Source: Streptomyces sp. NRRL F-2580 (GTDB taxonomy: Bacteria; Actinomycetota; Actinomycetes; Streptomycetales; Streptomycetaceae). From it: a stretch of 64,000 bases of DNA. Below are positions 28,732 through 37,797 of the stretch, one piece after another. The notes under the pieces are model-generated. The model did not search any database and was not told the DNA's origin. It saw only the letters and a list, made by a program, of their open reading frames with translations. The stretch spans positions 21,327 through 85,326 of the forward strand of contig NZ_JOIR01000025.1 in the NCBI RefSeq assembly GCF_000720115.1, read 5' to 3'. The translations under genes and the position numbers were made by a program. Position 1 is the stretch's first letter. Every line of letters starts with the position of its first letter.

Positions 28732-30276
28732 CTACTTCACGGCCTTGAGCGCGTCGACCACGCCGTATCCGTAGTAGCCCGTCTGGCCCCACTTGGACTT
28801 GCAGGTGGTGGCGTTGACCAGTGCGCCCGCGGCGTCGTAGATCTGCGCCGGGCAGGCCGCCTTCGTGGACTGCGCCTTGAGCATGGCCTGCAGCTGGGAG
28901 GGCGTGGCCCCGGGGTGGGCGCTCTTGAGCAGCGCCGCGACGCCCGCGACGTGCGGGGCGGCCATCGAGGTGCCCTGCTTGTAGCCGTAGCCGCCGCCCG
29001 GGACGGTCGACAGCACGCGCCCGTTGGCGTCCGGGGTGGCCGGGACCTGCCACTTGTCCCCGCCGGGGGCGGCGACGTCGACGACCCCGAGGCCGTAGCT
29101 GGAGTAGTACGAGCGCAGTCCCTTGTCGCCGGTGGCCGAGACGGTGACCACGCCCGGCAGCTGCGTGGGCAGGTCCAGGCAGACGCTCGGGTCGACGGTG
29201 CGCGGCACCGGGGTGGTGTCGTTCGGGCTGGTCTCGTCGACGAGGGAGTCGGCCGCCAGGTCCTGGTCGGAGTTGCCGGCCGAGGCCACGTGGAGCGTGC
29301 CCTTGCGCTCGGCGTACCTGGTGGCCCGGCCGATGGCCTCCACCAGCGCCTTCTGGTCGTCGTCGGTCTTGCAGTTGAAGAGGTACGGGTCGACGTAGTA
29401 GCTGTTGTTGGTCACCTCGATCCCCTTCTCGGCGGCGAACATGAAGCCGCAGACGACCGCCTCGGTGTAGAAGAGGCTGGTCCCGGGCTCGCTCACCTTG
29501 ATCGCGGCGATCTTCACGCCCGGTGCGACACCGCTGATGCCGAGGCCGTTGCGCGCGGCGCCTATGGTGCCGGCCACGTGCGTGCCGTGGTCGCTGCCGT
29601 CGGGGTACGGACGCCAGGCGCCCTCGGTGGTGTCCGCGACGCCGCCCACACAGTTGGCCGACTGGTCCTTGGAGAAGTTCGGGGCGAGATCGGGGTGGGT
29701 GTCGTCCACACCCGTGTCGATGACGCCCACGGTGACGTTCCGGCTGCCATCGTTGATCTTGTGAGCCTCGTCGGCCTTGATCGTCCGCAGGTCCCACTGG
29801 TTGGGCTCCAGGGGCTCCTGACCCTCCTGGGCGAGCGCCGCGGCCTTGGCGGCGTCCGCCGCGTTCAACCGCTGCGTCGCGCCTTCCTCGGTGGTCTGCA
29901 CCGCCTGCATCGGGGCCGTCCGGGTGGCGCCGACCGACACGAACAGACCGCGCTGGGCGCGCAGCTGCTTGGCGAAGTCAGGGTTCTGGGAATGTGCGAC
30001 GACGACCCCGATCTGCTCATAGGCCGTCACCACCGTTCCGCCGGCCCGCTCGACGGCCTTCTTCGCCGCCTTCACGGTGGCGTACGCGTTCAGGTTCGCC
30101 ACGTACGACAGCTCGGGCCCGGAGGTGGAGGGCTTCGAAGCCGTCGCCGCGTCCGCCGTGTCGCCGAGCGGCGCGGCGGAGGCCGGGACCGAGGGCAGGA
30201 AGGCGAGCGAGGCGGTGAGCGCCAGGCCGACCGGCACGGCGAGGGCGCGCCGGCGGACGGATCCCAGATGAGCCAT
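28732..30276 (-). CDS. Secreted S8 family (subtilisin-like) serine peptidase
   Basis: A 514-residue preproenzyme. Residues 1-35 are a signal peptide (basic start, hydrophobic core, cleavage after PASA). About 36-160 form an inhibitor-like propeptide. The catalytic triad is Asp187 (VIDTGVD), His230 (DHGTHVAG) and Ser437 (GTSMAAPH), with oxyanion Asn335 (ASAGNS). Several cysteine residues in the mature part suggest disulfides. The C-terminus lacks a membrane anchor or sorting signal, so the enzyme is probably released. Confidence 0.95.
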   Translation of the reverse strand: MAHLGSVRRRALAVPVGLALTASLAFLPSVPASAAPLGDTADAATASKPSTSGPELSYVANLNAYATVKAAKKAVERAGGTVVTAYEQIGVVVAHSQNPDFAKQLRAQRGLFVSVGATRTAPMQAVQTTEEGATQRLNAADAAKAAALAQEGQEPLEPNQWDLRTIKADEAHKINDGSRNVTVGVIDTGVDDTHPDLAPNFSKDQSANCVGGVADTTEGAWRPYPDGSDHGTHVAGTIGAARNGLGISGVAPGVKIAAIKVSEPGTSLFYTEAVVCGFMFAAEKGIEVTNNSYYVDPYLFNCKTDDDQKALVEAIGRATRYAERKGTLHVASAGNSDQDLAADSLVDETSPNDTTPVPRTVDPSVCLDLPTQLPGVVTVSATGDKGLRSYYSSYGLGVVDVAAPGGDKWQVPATPDANGRVLSTVPGGGYGYKQGTSMAAPHVAGVAALLKSAHPGATPSQLQAMLKAQSTKAACPAQIYDAAGALVNATTCKSKWGQTGYYGYGVVDALKAVK

Positions 30277-30532
30277 GGGTTCTCCAGATCATCTTTGGAA
30301 AAGCCGTCCGCACGCGGTCGCGTCGGACGGGTTCATGACAAGCGAACCTAGCGCTGCCGTTCGTCCCTGCGCCATCAGTTCGAGAAATCGGATTCCGAAG
30401 ATCCATGGGTGTTGAACCGTCCCGACACGCCGTACGTGCCGTTGACAGGGGGGCTCAGCACCACCGGCCCCCCACACGGAGGTTGTTTTGTCCGTCGTCC
30501 CCACCGCACCCGCGTCACAAGGAGATCCCCCC

Positions 30533-30898
30533 GTGACCACCGAAGCAGCGCCGCCGCCGGGCAGCGCGGGAACGCCCCTGGCCGGCCCCACGGCCGAAGA
30601 TTTCGCGAGCGTCCAGCAGAGCGCCGAGTTCGCCGAACTGCGGAGCTCCTACCGCTCCTTCGCCTTCCCGCTCACCGTGGCCTTCATCGCCTGGTACCTG
30701 CTCTACGTCCTGCTGTCCAACTACGCGGGCGGCTTCATGGGGACCAAGGTCTTCGGCAACATCAACGTCGCCCTCGTGCTCGGCCTCGCCCAGTTCGCGA
30801 CGACCTTCCTCATCGCCTGGCTGTACGCGCGGCACGCCGCCACCCGGCTCGACCCCAAGGCGGAGGCCATCAAGGCGCGGATGGAGGCGGGGGAATGA
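30533..30898 (+). CDS. DUF485 domain membrane protein, partner of acetate symporter
   Basis: A 121-residue protein with two membrane helices (about residues 46-65 and 79-101) and the DUF485 pattern SVQQSAEFAELRSSYRSFAFPLTVAFIAWYLLYVLLSNYA. Genes for this family nearly always precede ActP-type sodium/solute symporters. GTG 30533 has AAGGAG nine bases upstream and is preferred to a TTG at 30488. The stop overlaps the symporter start (ATGA). Confidence 0.92.
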   Translation: MTTEAAPPPGSAGTPLAGPTAEDFASVQQSAEFAELRSSYRSFAFPLTVAFIAWYLLYVLLSNYAGGFMGTKVFGNINVALVLGLAQFATTFLIAWLYARHAATRLDPKAEAIKARMEAGE

Positions 30899-32520
30899 GC
30901 GGCGCGCTCCACCTGACGACGGCCGCGGGCGCCTCCGAGCACCGTCCGCTGATCATCACCCTGTTCGGGCTGTTCGTCGTCGCCACCCTGATCATCACCG
31001 TCTGGGCCGGCCGCCAGACCAAGGACGCCGCCGACTTCTACGCGGGCGGCCGCCAGTTCACCGGCTTCCAGAACGGCCTCGCCATCTCCGGCGACTACAT
31101 GTCCGCCGCGTCCTTCCTCGGCATCGCCGGAGCCATCGCCCTCTTCGGCTACGACGGCTTCCTCTACTCCATCGGCTTCCTCGTCGCCTGGCTCGTCGCC
31201 CTGCTCCTCGTCGCCGAGCCGCTGCGCAACTCCGGCCGCTACACGATGGGCGACGTGCTCGCCTACCGGATGCGCCAGCGGCCCGTCCGGACCGCCGCCG
31301 GCACCTCCACCATCGTGGTCTCGATCTTCTACCTGCTCGCCCAGATGGCGGGCGCCGGCGTGCTCGTCTCGCTGCTCCTGGGCATCACCAGCGACGGCGG
31401 CAAGGTCGCCATCGTCGCGCTCGTCGGCGTCCTGATGATCGTCTACGTGACCATCGGCGGCATGAAGGGCACCACCTGGGTCCAGATGGTCAAGGCCGTC
31501 CTGCTCATCGCGGGCACCCTCCTCATCACCTTCCTGGTGCTGGTGAAGTTCAACTTCAACATCTCCGACCTGCTGGGCAAGGCCGCGGAGAACAGCGGAC
31601 AGGGGGCGAAGTTCCTCGAGCCGGGGATGAAGTACGGCAAGGACTCGACCTCGAAGCTGGACTTCATCTCGCTCGGCATCGCCCTGGTCCTGGGCACCGC
31701 CGGCCTGCCGCACATCCTGATCCGCTTCTACACGGTGCCCACCGCGAAGGCCGCGCGGAAGTCCGTGAACTGGGCCATCGGCATCATCGGTGCCTTCTAC
31801 CTGATGACCATCGCCCTCGGGTTCGGCGCCGCGGCCCTGCTCGACCGGGACGAGATCATCAAGTCCAACAAGGCGGGCAACACGGCGGCGCCGCTGCTCG
31901 CCCAGGCGGTCGGCGGAGGCCCGGACTCCACCGGCGGTGCCGTCCTGCTCGCCGTGATCTCCGCGGTCGCCTTCGCCACCATCCTCGCCGTGGTCGCGGG
32001 CCTCACCCTCGCCTCCTCCTCGTCCTTCGCGCACGACCTGTACGTGAACGTGATCCGCAAGGGCAAGGCCACCGAGAAGGAGGAGGTGCGCGCCGCCCGC
32101 TGGTCCACGGTCGTCATCGGCGCCGTCGCCATCGGCCTGGGGGCCCTGGCCCGCGACCTCAACGTCGCCGGGCTGGTCGCGCTCGCCTTCGCGGTCGCCG
32201 CCTCCGCCAACCTGCCGACGATCCTCTACAGCCTCTTCTGGAAGCGCTTCACCACCCAGGGCGCGCTCTGGTCCATCTACGGCGGGCTGATCTCGGCGGT
32301 CGGCCTGGTGCTCTTCTCCCCGGTCGTCTCCGGGAAGCCCACCTCGATGTTCAAGGACGCGGACTTCTTCTGGTTCCCGCTGGAGAACCCGGGCATCATC
32401 TCGATCCCCCTCGGCTTCTTCCTGGGCTGGCTCGGAACCGTCCTCTCCAAGGAGGAGGCCGACCCCCAGAAGTTCGCCGAGCTGGAGGTGCGCTCCCTCA
32501 CGGGAACAGGGGCGCACTGA
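30895..32520 (+). CDS. Sodium/solute symporter, ActP-like cation/acetate type
   Basis: A 541-residue permease of the sodium:solute symporter family with about 13 helices. Family marks include the N-terminal DFYAGGRQFTGFQNGLAISGDYMSAASFLGIAG and the middle GTAGLPHILIRFYTVP. Together with the DUF485 partner it matches the ActP layout for uptake of acetate or other short monocarboxylates. The C-terminus ends in a polar stretch with KEEADPQKFAELEVRS. Confidence 0.93.
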   Translation: MSGALHLTTAAGASEHRPLIITLFGLFVVATLIITVWAGRQTKDAADFYAGGRQFTGFQNGLAISGDYMSAASFLGIAGAIALFGYDGFLYSIGFLVAWLVALLLVAEPLRNSGRYTMGDVLAYRMRQRPVRTAAGTSTIVVSIFYLLAQMAGAGVLVSLLLGITSDGGKVAIVALVGVLMIVYVTIGGMKGTTWVQMVKAVLLIAGTLLITFLVLVKFNFNISDLLGKAAENSGQGAKFLEPGMKYGKDSTSKLDFISLGIALVLGTAGLPHILIRFYTVPTAKAARKSVNWAIGIIGAFYLMTIALGFGAAALLDRDEIIKSNKAGNTAAPLLAQAVGGGPDSTGGAVLLAVISAVAFATILAVVAGLTLASSSSFAHDLYVNVIRKGKATEKEEVRAARWSTVVIGAVAIGLGALARDLNVAGLVALAFAVAASANLPTILYSLFWKRFTTQGALWSIYGGLISAVGLVLFSPVVSGKPTSMFKDADFFWFPLENPGIISIPLGFFLGWLGTVLSKEEADPQKFAELEVRSLTGTGAH

Positions 32521-32538
32521 CATCATCCGAACACCCAG

Positions 32539-32574
32539 CGTGGCCGCGTCGTAGGTCCCTACGACGCGGCCACG
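32539..32574 (+). terminator. Terminator after symporter gene
   Basis: A 15-bp perfect stem (32539-32553 with 32560-32574) around GGTCCC, 18 bases after the symporter stop. Confidence 0.85.
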
Positions 32575-32698
32575 TTACGTCTCGTTCATTTGGGCACATC
32601 TTCGCGACACGGGCGTCGCGTAGGCTCGAAACAGAACGCGTGAAGTAGATCCAAATGTCGCGCGTACCTCTAGATCCGGACAGGGGAGGGGGCCCACA

Positions 32699-33688
32699 GT
32701 GCTTCTCGACACCTACGGCCGCGTGGCCACTGACCTGCGCGTCTCACTCACCGACCGGTGCAACCTGCGCTGCACGTACTGCATGCCCGAAGAGGGGCTG
32801 CAGTGGCTCGGGAAGTCCGATCTGCTCAGCGACGACGAGATCGTCCGGCTGATCCGCATCGCCGTCACACAGCTCGGCATCACCGAGGTCCGCTTCACCG
32901 GCGGCGAGCCGCTGCTCCGGCCCGGCCTGGTCGGGATCGTCGAGCAGTGCGCGGCTCTGGAACCCCGCCCCAAGATGTCGCTGACCACGAACGGCATCGG
33001 TCTCAAGCGCACCGCGCAGGCCCTCAAGGCGGCCGGCCTGGACCGGGTCAACGTCTCCCTGGACACCCTGCGCCCCGAGGTCTTCAAGACCCTCACCCGC
33101 CGCGACCGGCACAAGGACGTCATCGAGGGCATGGCCGCGGCCCGCGAGGCCGGCCTCACCCCCGTCAAGGTCAACGCCGTCCTCATGCCCGGGCTCAACG
33201 ACGACGAGGCCCCCGACCTGCTGGCCTGGGCCGTGGAGAACGAGTACGAGCTCCGCTTCATCGAGCAGATGCCCCTCGACGCCCAGCACGGCTGGAAGCG
33301 CGACGGCATGATCACCGCCGGGGACATCCTGCAGTCGCTGCGCACCCGCTTCACGCTCACCGAGGAAGGCGCCGCCGAGCGCGGCTCCGCCCCGGCCGAG
33401 CGCTGGGTGGTCGACGGCGGCCCGGCCACCGTCGGCGTCATCGCCTCCGTCACCCGCCCGTTCTGCGGCGCCTGCGACCGTACGCGGCTCACGGCCGACG
33501 GCCAGATCCGTACGTGCCTGTTCGCCACCGAGGAGTCGGACCTGCGCGCCGCCCTGCGCTCGGGCGCCCCGGACGAGGAGATCGCCCGGCTGTGGAAGGT
33601 GGCGATGTGGGGCAAGAAGGCCGGGTCCGGCCTCGACGACCCGTCGTTCCTGCAGCCCGACCGCCCGATGTCCGCGATCGGCGGCTGA
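32699..33688 (+). CDS. moaA: GTP 3',8-cyclase MoaA
   Basis: Radical SAM enzyme for the first step of molybdenum cofactor synthesis. The 329-residue product has the SAM-cluster motif CNLRCTYC (Cys21, 25, 28), the second cluster cysteines at 256, 259 and 273 in FCGACDRTRLTADGQIRTC, and the C-terminal Gly-Gly typical of MoaA. GTG 32699 follows GGGGAGGGGG. Other moa genes are not in the window. Confidence 0.97.
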   Translation: MLLDTYGRVATDLRVSLTDRCNLRCTYCMPEEGLQWLGKSDLLSDDEIVRLIRIAVTQLGITEVRFTGGEPLLRPGLVGIVEQCAALEPRPKMSLTTNGIGLKRTAQALKAAGLDRVNVSLDTLRPEVFKTLTRRDRHKDVIEGMAAAREAGLTPVKVNAVLMPGLNDDEAPDLLAWAVENEYELRFIEQMPLDAQHGWKRDGMITAGDILQSLRTRFTLTEEGAAERGSAPAERWVVDGGPATVGVIASVTRPFCGACDRTRLTADGQIRTCLFATEESDLRAALRSGAPDEEIARLWKVAMWGKKAGSGLDDPSFLQPDRPMSAIGG

Positions 33689-33696
33689 CCGGGCCG

Positions 33697-33724
33697 GGCA
33701 GTCGGCCGGGCCCGGCCGACTGCC
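33697..33724. terminator. Palindromic hairpin between convergent genes
   Basis: A 14-bp perfect inverted repeat (33697-33710 with 33711-33724) just after moaA, probably a shared terminator with the convergent gene at 33746. Confidence 0.7.
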
Positions 33725-33745
33725 GGGCTCAGCGGCCGGCCGCGG

Positions 33746-34009
33746 TCAGCGCAGGCGCTCCGAGCCCTCCGGCTGCACCCACTCGTCGAGCTTCACGACG
33801 TCCTTGAGGAAACCGCGGACCCCCAGGAACTGGGAGAGGTGTTCGCGGTGCTCCTCGCACGCCAGCCAGGTCTTGCGCCGCTCCGGCGTGTGCAGCGTCG
33901 GGTTGTTCCACGCCAGGACCCAGACGGCCGCGTCACGGCAGCCCTTGGCGGAGCAGGTGGGGGTTTCGTCGGGGCCGGCGGGGACACCGGAAGTGTCTGA
34001 GGAAGTCAC
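33746..34009 (-). CDS. Conserved hypothetical protein with Cys/His motif
   Basis: An 87-residue protein I know only as a conserved actinobacterial hypothetical. It shows TCSAKGCRDAAVWVLAWNNP and WLACEEHREHLSQFLGVRGF, where three cysteines and two histidines could form one zinc site. No membrane segment. Convergent with moaA. Confidence 0.85.
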   Translation of the reverse strand: MTSSDTSGVPAGPDETPTCSAKGCRDAAVWVLAWNNPTLHTPERRKTWLACEEHREHLSQFLGVRGFLKDVVKLDEWVQPEGSERLR

Positions 34010-34032
34010 GGCCCAACCCTAGAACGGAAAGG

Positions 34033-34070
34033 CGACGCCGAGCAGCCACGGGGGGAGCTGCCCGGCGTCG
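34033..34070 (-). terminator. Hairpin downstream of DUF3099 gene
   Basis: CGACGCCG (34033-34040) pairs with CGGCGTCG (34063-34070), with further inner pairing. It lies between the DUF3099-type gene and the next gene leftwards and could end its transcript. Confidence 0.55.
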
Positions 34071-34145
34071 GTCCGTCGCTCCGACGGGGGATGCGGAGCG
34101 CGTGAGCAGTATGTCACGCAGGACCCGGTGGAGTGCACCGGAACT

Positions 34146-34487
34146 TCATGATTGATCTGAGCTTTTCTTGAGGTTTCCCGCCTCCAGCGCCGGCCGCACC
34201 GGAGCGGGGATGAAGTGGGAGGGCAGCGAGGGCGTCGACTCGCGCCCCGCGTTGGCGATGACCACGGCCACGTACGGCAGCAGGGCTCCCGCGACGAGCG
34301 TCACGATGGCCACCGGGCGCTGCACGTTCCACAACAGCACGGTCGCGATGACCGACAGCGTCCTGATCCCCATCGAGATGACGTACCGGCGCTGGCGGCC
34401 CCGCACGTCCTCGTCGAGGCCCATCCGCGCACCGGTGATCCGGAACACCTCGGCCCCGTTCCGCTTCTGCCGCTTCGTCCGTTCCAC
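34146..34487 (-). CDS. DUF3099-type small membrane protein
   Basis: A 113-residue protein. The sequence RITGARMGLDEDVRGRQRRYVISMGIRTLSVIATVLLW followed by a second hydrophobic stretch (VAIVTLVAGALLPYVAVVIANAGRE) matches the DUF3099 pattern of two helices after a conserved polar start. The GTG at 34487 gives MERTKRQKRNGAEVF and is the best start I can see, but its ribosome site is weak. Function unknown. Confidence 0.82.
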   Translation of the reverse strand: MERTKRQKRNGAEVFRITGARMGLDEDVRGRQRRYVISMGIRTLSVIATVLLWNVQRPVAIVTLVAGALLPYVAVVIANAGRESTPSLPSHFIPAPVRPALEAGNLKKSSDQS

Positions 34488-34667
34488 GCTCCACCGCCCG
34501 ATCGCCAGCCGGGCGCTTCCCGGCCCGGACCCTCCCCACCGTACGCCGCCCCCGCACCCGCGAGGAGAGGGGGCACCCCCGCGGGAGGGTGCCCGAAATG
34601 CGCGGTACGCGGGACGGGCCGAAACTGGGCCCACGTGCGCACAACGCGCGCCAGGAGGAGGCTCGAC

Positions 34668-34946
34668 ATGTCTTGGTTGTGGGCGATCATCGTCGGTTTC
34701 GTGCTGGGGCTGATAGCCCGGGCCATCCTGCCGGGCAAACAGCACCAGCCCCTCTGGCTGACCACCCTCTTCGGCATCGCCGGCGCGGTCCTCGGCAACG
34801 CCGTGGCCGCCTGGATCGGCGTCGGGGAGACCAAGGGCATCGACTGGACCCGGCACCTGCTGCAGCTCGCCGGCGCGGTCCTCGTGGTCGGCCTGGGCGA
34901 AATGCTCTACGGAGCGATCCGGGGCCGCAAGCGCCAGATGACCTGA
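34668..34946 (+). CDS. GlsB/YeaQ/YmgE-like transglycosylase-associated membrane protein
   Basis: A 92-residue membrane protein with three hydrophobic segments. MSWLWAIIVGFVLGLIARAILPGKQ and LTTLFGIAGAVLGNAVAAWIG match the family, named transglycosylase-associated in older databases and stress-related in later ones. ATG 34668 follows AGGAGGAG. Function is not established. Confidence 0.9.
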   Translation: MSWLWAIIVGFVLGLIARAILPGKQHQPLWLTTLFGIAGAVLGNAVAAWIGVGETKGIDWTRHLLQLAGAVLVVGLGEMLYGAIRGRKRQMT

Positions 34947-34960
34947 GGCCCTCCCGGATC

Positions 34961-35011
34961 ACGGCGGAGGGGCCGGCCGGACCGTCAAGTCCGAACCGGC
35001 CCCTCCGCCGT
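34961..35011. terminator. Bidirectional terminator between convergent genes
   Basis: A perfect 16-bp stem (34961-34976 with 34996-35011) with a 19-base loop, between the GlsB-like gene and tyrS. Confidence 0.82.
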
Positions 35012-35059
35012 GTTCCGTGCGCCGCCCCGCGCGGCGTCCCGTACGCCGTCCCGCGAGCC

Positions 35060-36328
35060 TCAGGCCCCGGTGACCTCGACGGCCGCCAGGTTCTTCTTGC
35101 CCCGGCGCAGCACCAGCCAGCGCCCGTGCAGCAGGTCCTCCTTGGCGGGGACCGCGTCCTCGGCGGCGACCTTCACGTTGTTCACGTAGGCCCCGCCCTC
35201 CTTCACGGTCCGGCGGCCGGCCGACTTGCTCGCGACCAGGCCGGTCTCCGCGAGCAGGTCCACGACCAGGCCCAGCTCCGGGACCCGGGCGTGCGGCAGC
35301 TCGGACAGGGCCGCGGCCAGCGTGGCCTCGTCCAGCTCCGCCAGCTCGCCCTGGCCGAACAGCGCCTTCGACGCGGCGATCACGGCGGCGCACTGGTCGG
35401 CGCCGTGCACGAGCGTGGTCAGCTCCTCCGCCAGCGCCCGCTGCGCGGCACGCGCCTGCGGTCGCTCGGCGGTCTGCGCCTCCAGCGCCTCCAGCTCCTC
35501 GCGGGACTTGAAGGACAGGATCCGCATGTAGGTGGAGATGTCCCGGTCGTCCACGTTCAGCCAGAACTGGTAGAACGCGTACGGCGTGGTCATCTCGGGG
35601 TCGAGCCAGACGGCCCCGCTCTCGGACTTGCCGAACTTGGTGCCGTCCGCCTTGACCATCAGCGGGGTCGCCAGCGCGTGCACCACCGCTCCCGGCTCGA
35701 CGCGGTGGATCAGGTCGAGTCCGGCCGTCAGGTTGCCCCACTGGTCGGAGCCGCCCTGCTGGAGCACGCAGCCGTAGCGCCGGTACAGCTCCAGGAAGTC
35801 CATGCCCTGGAGCAGCTGGTAGCTGAACTCGGTGTAGCTGATGCCCTGGTCGGAGTCGAGCCGCTTGGCGACCGAGTCCTTCGTCAGCATCTTGTTGACC
35901 CGGAAGTGCTTGCCGATGTCCCGCAGGAACTCGATGGCGGACATGCCCGCCGTCCAGTCCAGGTTGTTCACCATGAGCGCCGCGTTCTCGCCCTCGAAGG
36001 ACAGGAACGGCTCGATCTGGGTGCGCAGCCGGGTCACCCAGTTCGCGATGGTCTCCGGGTCGTTCAGGGTCCGCTCGGCGGTCGGCCGCGGGTCGCCGAT
36101 CTGCCCGGTGGCCCCGCCGACCAGCGCCAGCGGCCGGTTCCCGGCCAGCTGGAGCCGGCGCACGGTGAGCACCTGCACCAGGTGTCCCACGTGCAGCGAG
36201 GCGGCCGTCGGGTCGAAGCCGCAATAGAACGTGACCGGACCGTCCGCGAAGGCCTTGCGCAGCGCTTCTTCATCGGTGGACTGGGCGAAGAGCCCACGCC
36301 ACTTCAGTTCGTCGACGATGTCCGTCAC
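35060..36328 (-). CDS. tyrS: Tyrosyl-tRNA synthetase
   Basis: Class I synthetase charging tRNA-Tyr. The 422-residue product has the HIGH-equivalent HVGH (46-49), the tyrosine-binding [23 protein letters not shown] and the KMSKS-equivalent KFGKS (about 231-235). A C-terminal S4 RNA-binding domain ([17 protein letters not shown]) completes the bacterial TyrRS plan. GTG 36328 has GGAG about nine bases upstream; the frame is open to 36376 but that stretch overlaps the promoter. Confidence 0.97.
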   Translation of the reverse strand: MTDIVDELKWRGLFAQSTDEEALRKAFADGPVTFYCGFDPTAASLHVGHLVQVLTVRRLQLAGNRPLALVGGATGQIGDPRPTAERTLNDPETIANWVTRLRTQIEPFLSFEGENAALMVNNLDWTAGMSAIEFLRDIGKHFRVNKMLTKDSVAKRLDSDQGISYTEFSYQLLQGMDFLELYRRYGCVLQQGGSDQWGNLTAGLDLIHRVEPGAVVHALATPLMVKADGTKFGKSESGAVWLDPEMTTPYAFYQFWLNVDDRDISTYMRILSFKSREELEALEAQTAERPQARAAQRALAEELTTLVHGADQCAAVIAASKALFGQGELAELDEATLAAALSELPHARVPELGLVVDLLAETGLVASKSAGRRTVKEGGAYVNNVKVAAEDAVPAKEDLLHGRWLVLRRGKKNLAAVEVTGA

Positions 36329-36347
36329 GGTCTCTCGACTCCTTCGG

Positions 36348-36376
36348 ATGATGGAAATTGCAACACTTCGTTGCAA
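36348..36376 (-). promoter_or_regulatory. Putative tyrS promoter with TTGCAA repeats
   Basis: On the minus strand TTGCAA (36376-36371) and CATCAT (36353-36348) are separated by 17 bases, a good -35/-10 fit, about 20 bases before the start. GTTGCAA occurs twice within it and TTGCAAC/GTTGCAA pair as a 7-bp hairpin (36358-36376). Confidence 0.55.
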
Positions 36377-36393
36377 CGGTCAGTCTAGGCCGG

Positions 36394-37797
36394 TCAGACG
36401 CCCTTGCTGACCGAACTCATGTTGAAATCCGGGATGCGCAGCGCGGGCATCGCGGCCCGGGTGAACCAGTCGCTCCACTCGCGCGGCAGGGTCTTCTCGG
36501 TCCGTCCGGCCTCCGAGGCCCGCGACAGCAGGTCCACGGGGGACTCGTTGAAGCGGAAGTTGTTGACCTCGCCGACGACCTGCCCGTTCTCCACCAGGTA
36601 GACGCCGTCCCGGGTCAGCCCCGTGAGCAGCAGCGTGGCCGGATCCACCTCGCGGATGTACCAGAGGCAGGTCAGCAGCAGACCGCGCTCGGTCCCCGCC
36701 ACCATCTCCTCCAGGGACTTCTCGCCGCCCCCGTCGAGGATCAGGTTCCCGAAGCCGGGGGAGACCGGCAGGCCGGTCAGGCCGGCCGTGTGCCGGGTCG
36801 TCGACAGCCGGGCCAGCTCGCCGTCCCGGATCCACTCGGTCGCCGGGACCGGCAGGCCGTTGTCGAAGACCGAGGCGTCGTCGCCGGAGCTGTGCGCGAT
36901 CACGAACGGCGCGCTCTCCAGGCCCGGCGCGTTGGGGTCGCTGCGCAGCGTCAGCGGCAGCTCGGACAGCTTTTCGCCGAGCCGGGTGCCGCCGCCGGGC
37001 TTGGAGAAGACCGTACGGCCCTCCACCGCGTCCCGGGCCGCCGCCGACCACATCTGGTAGATCAGCAGGTCCGCCACGGCCGTCGGCGGCAGCAGGGTCT
37101 CGTACCGCCCGGCGGGCAGGTCGATCTTCCGCTCCGCCCAGCCCAGGCGCACGGCGAGCTCCGCGTCCAGCGCGGTCGGGTCCACGTCCTTGAAGTCCCG
37201 GGTGGAGCGGCCGGCCCAGGCCGAGCGCTGCCGGTCCGGCGACTTCGCGTTGAGCTCCAGCGTCCCGTTGGGCTGGTCGTGGCGCAGCCGTAGCCCGGTG
37301 GAGGTGCCGACGTACGTCGAGACCAGCTCGTGGTTGGCGAAGCCGTACAGCTCCCGGCCGCCCGCCCGGGCCCGGGCGAAGGCCTCGCCGAGGGCCGGGG
37401 CGAAGTCCGCGAACACCGCCGAGGTGGTCTCGGCCGGGGCGTCGGTGAAGTCCGGCGAGGCCGGGGTCCCGGTGACCAGCGGCTGGGCGTCCTCCGCCGG
37501 GCCCGCCCCGCGCGCGGCCGCCTCGGCGGCCCGCACCAGCGGCTCCAGGTCGGCCGCGGTCACGGCGGAGCGCGAGACGACCCCCGAGGCCGTGCCCTCC
37601 TTGCCGTCGACCGTGGCGATGACCGTCAGGGTCCGGCCCCGGGTGACGCCGTTGGTGGTGAGCGCGTTGCCCGCCCAGCGCAGGTTGGCGCTGGACTCCT
37701 CGTCGGCGATGACGACACAGCCGTCGGCGGTGGACAGCTCCAGCGCCCGCTCGACGATCTCGTGGGGCTTGGTGCGTCCGTTCGAAAGCGTGCTCAT
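36394..37797 (-). CDS. TldD/PmbA family protein, TldE-like subunit
   Basis: A 467-residue member of the U62 family. It lacks the HExxxH zinc motif of its partner, which is the TldE/PmbA state, but shares the fold and the glycine-rich C-terminal region (GLTRDGVYLVENGQVVGEVNNFRFNESP). TldD and TldE form a heterodimeric metalloprotease that degrades unfolded peptides and matures some microcins. Its start overlaps the tldD stop by four bases. Confidence 0.92.
   Translation of the reverse strand: MSTLSNGRTKPHEIVERALELSTADGCVVIADEESSANLRWAGNALTTNGVTRGRTLTVIATVDGKEGTASGVVSRSAVTAADLEPLVRAAEAAARGAGPAEDAQPLVTGTPASPDFTDAPAETTSAVFADFAPALGEAFARARAGGRELYGFANHELVSTYVGTSTGLRLRHDQPNGTLELNAKSPDRQRSAWAGRSTRDFKDVDPTALDAELAVRLGWAERKIDLPAGRYETLLPPTAVADLLIYQMWSAAARDAVEGRTVFSKPGGGTRLGEKLSELPLTLRSDPNAPGLESAPFVIAHSSGDDASVFDNGLPVPATEWIRDGELARLSTTRHTAGLTGLPVSPGFGNLILDGGGEKSLEEMVAGTERGLLLTCLWYIREVDPATLLLTGLTRDGVYLVENGQVVGEVNNFRFNESPVDLLSRASEAGRTEKTLPREWSDWFTRAAMPALRIPDFNMSSVSKGV

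Noticed and set aside
36329..36393. T-box leader before tyrS
   Set aside because: The gap is too short, there is no T-box sequence, and a simple promoter fits better.
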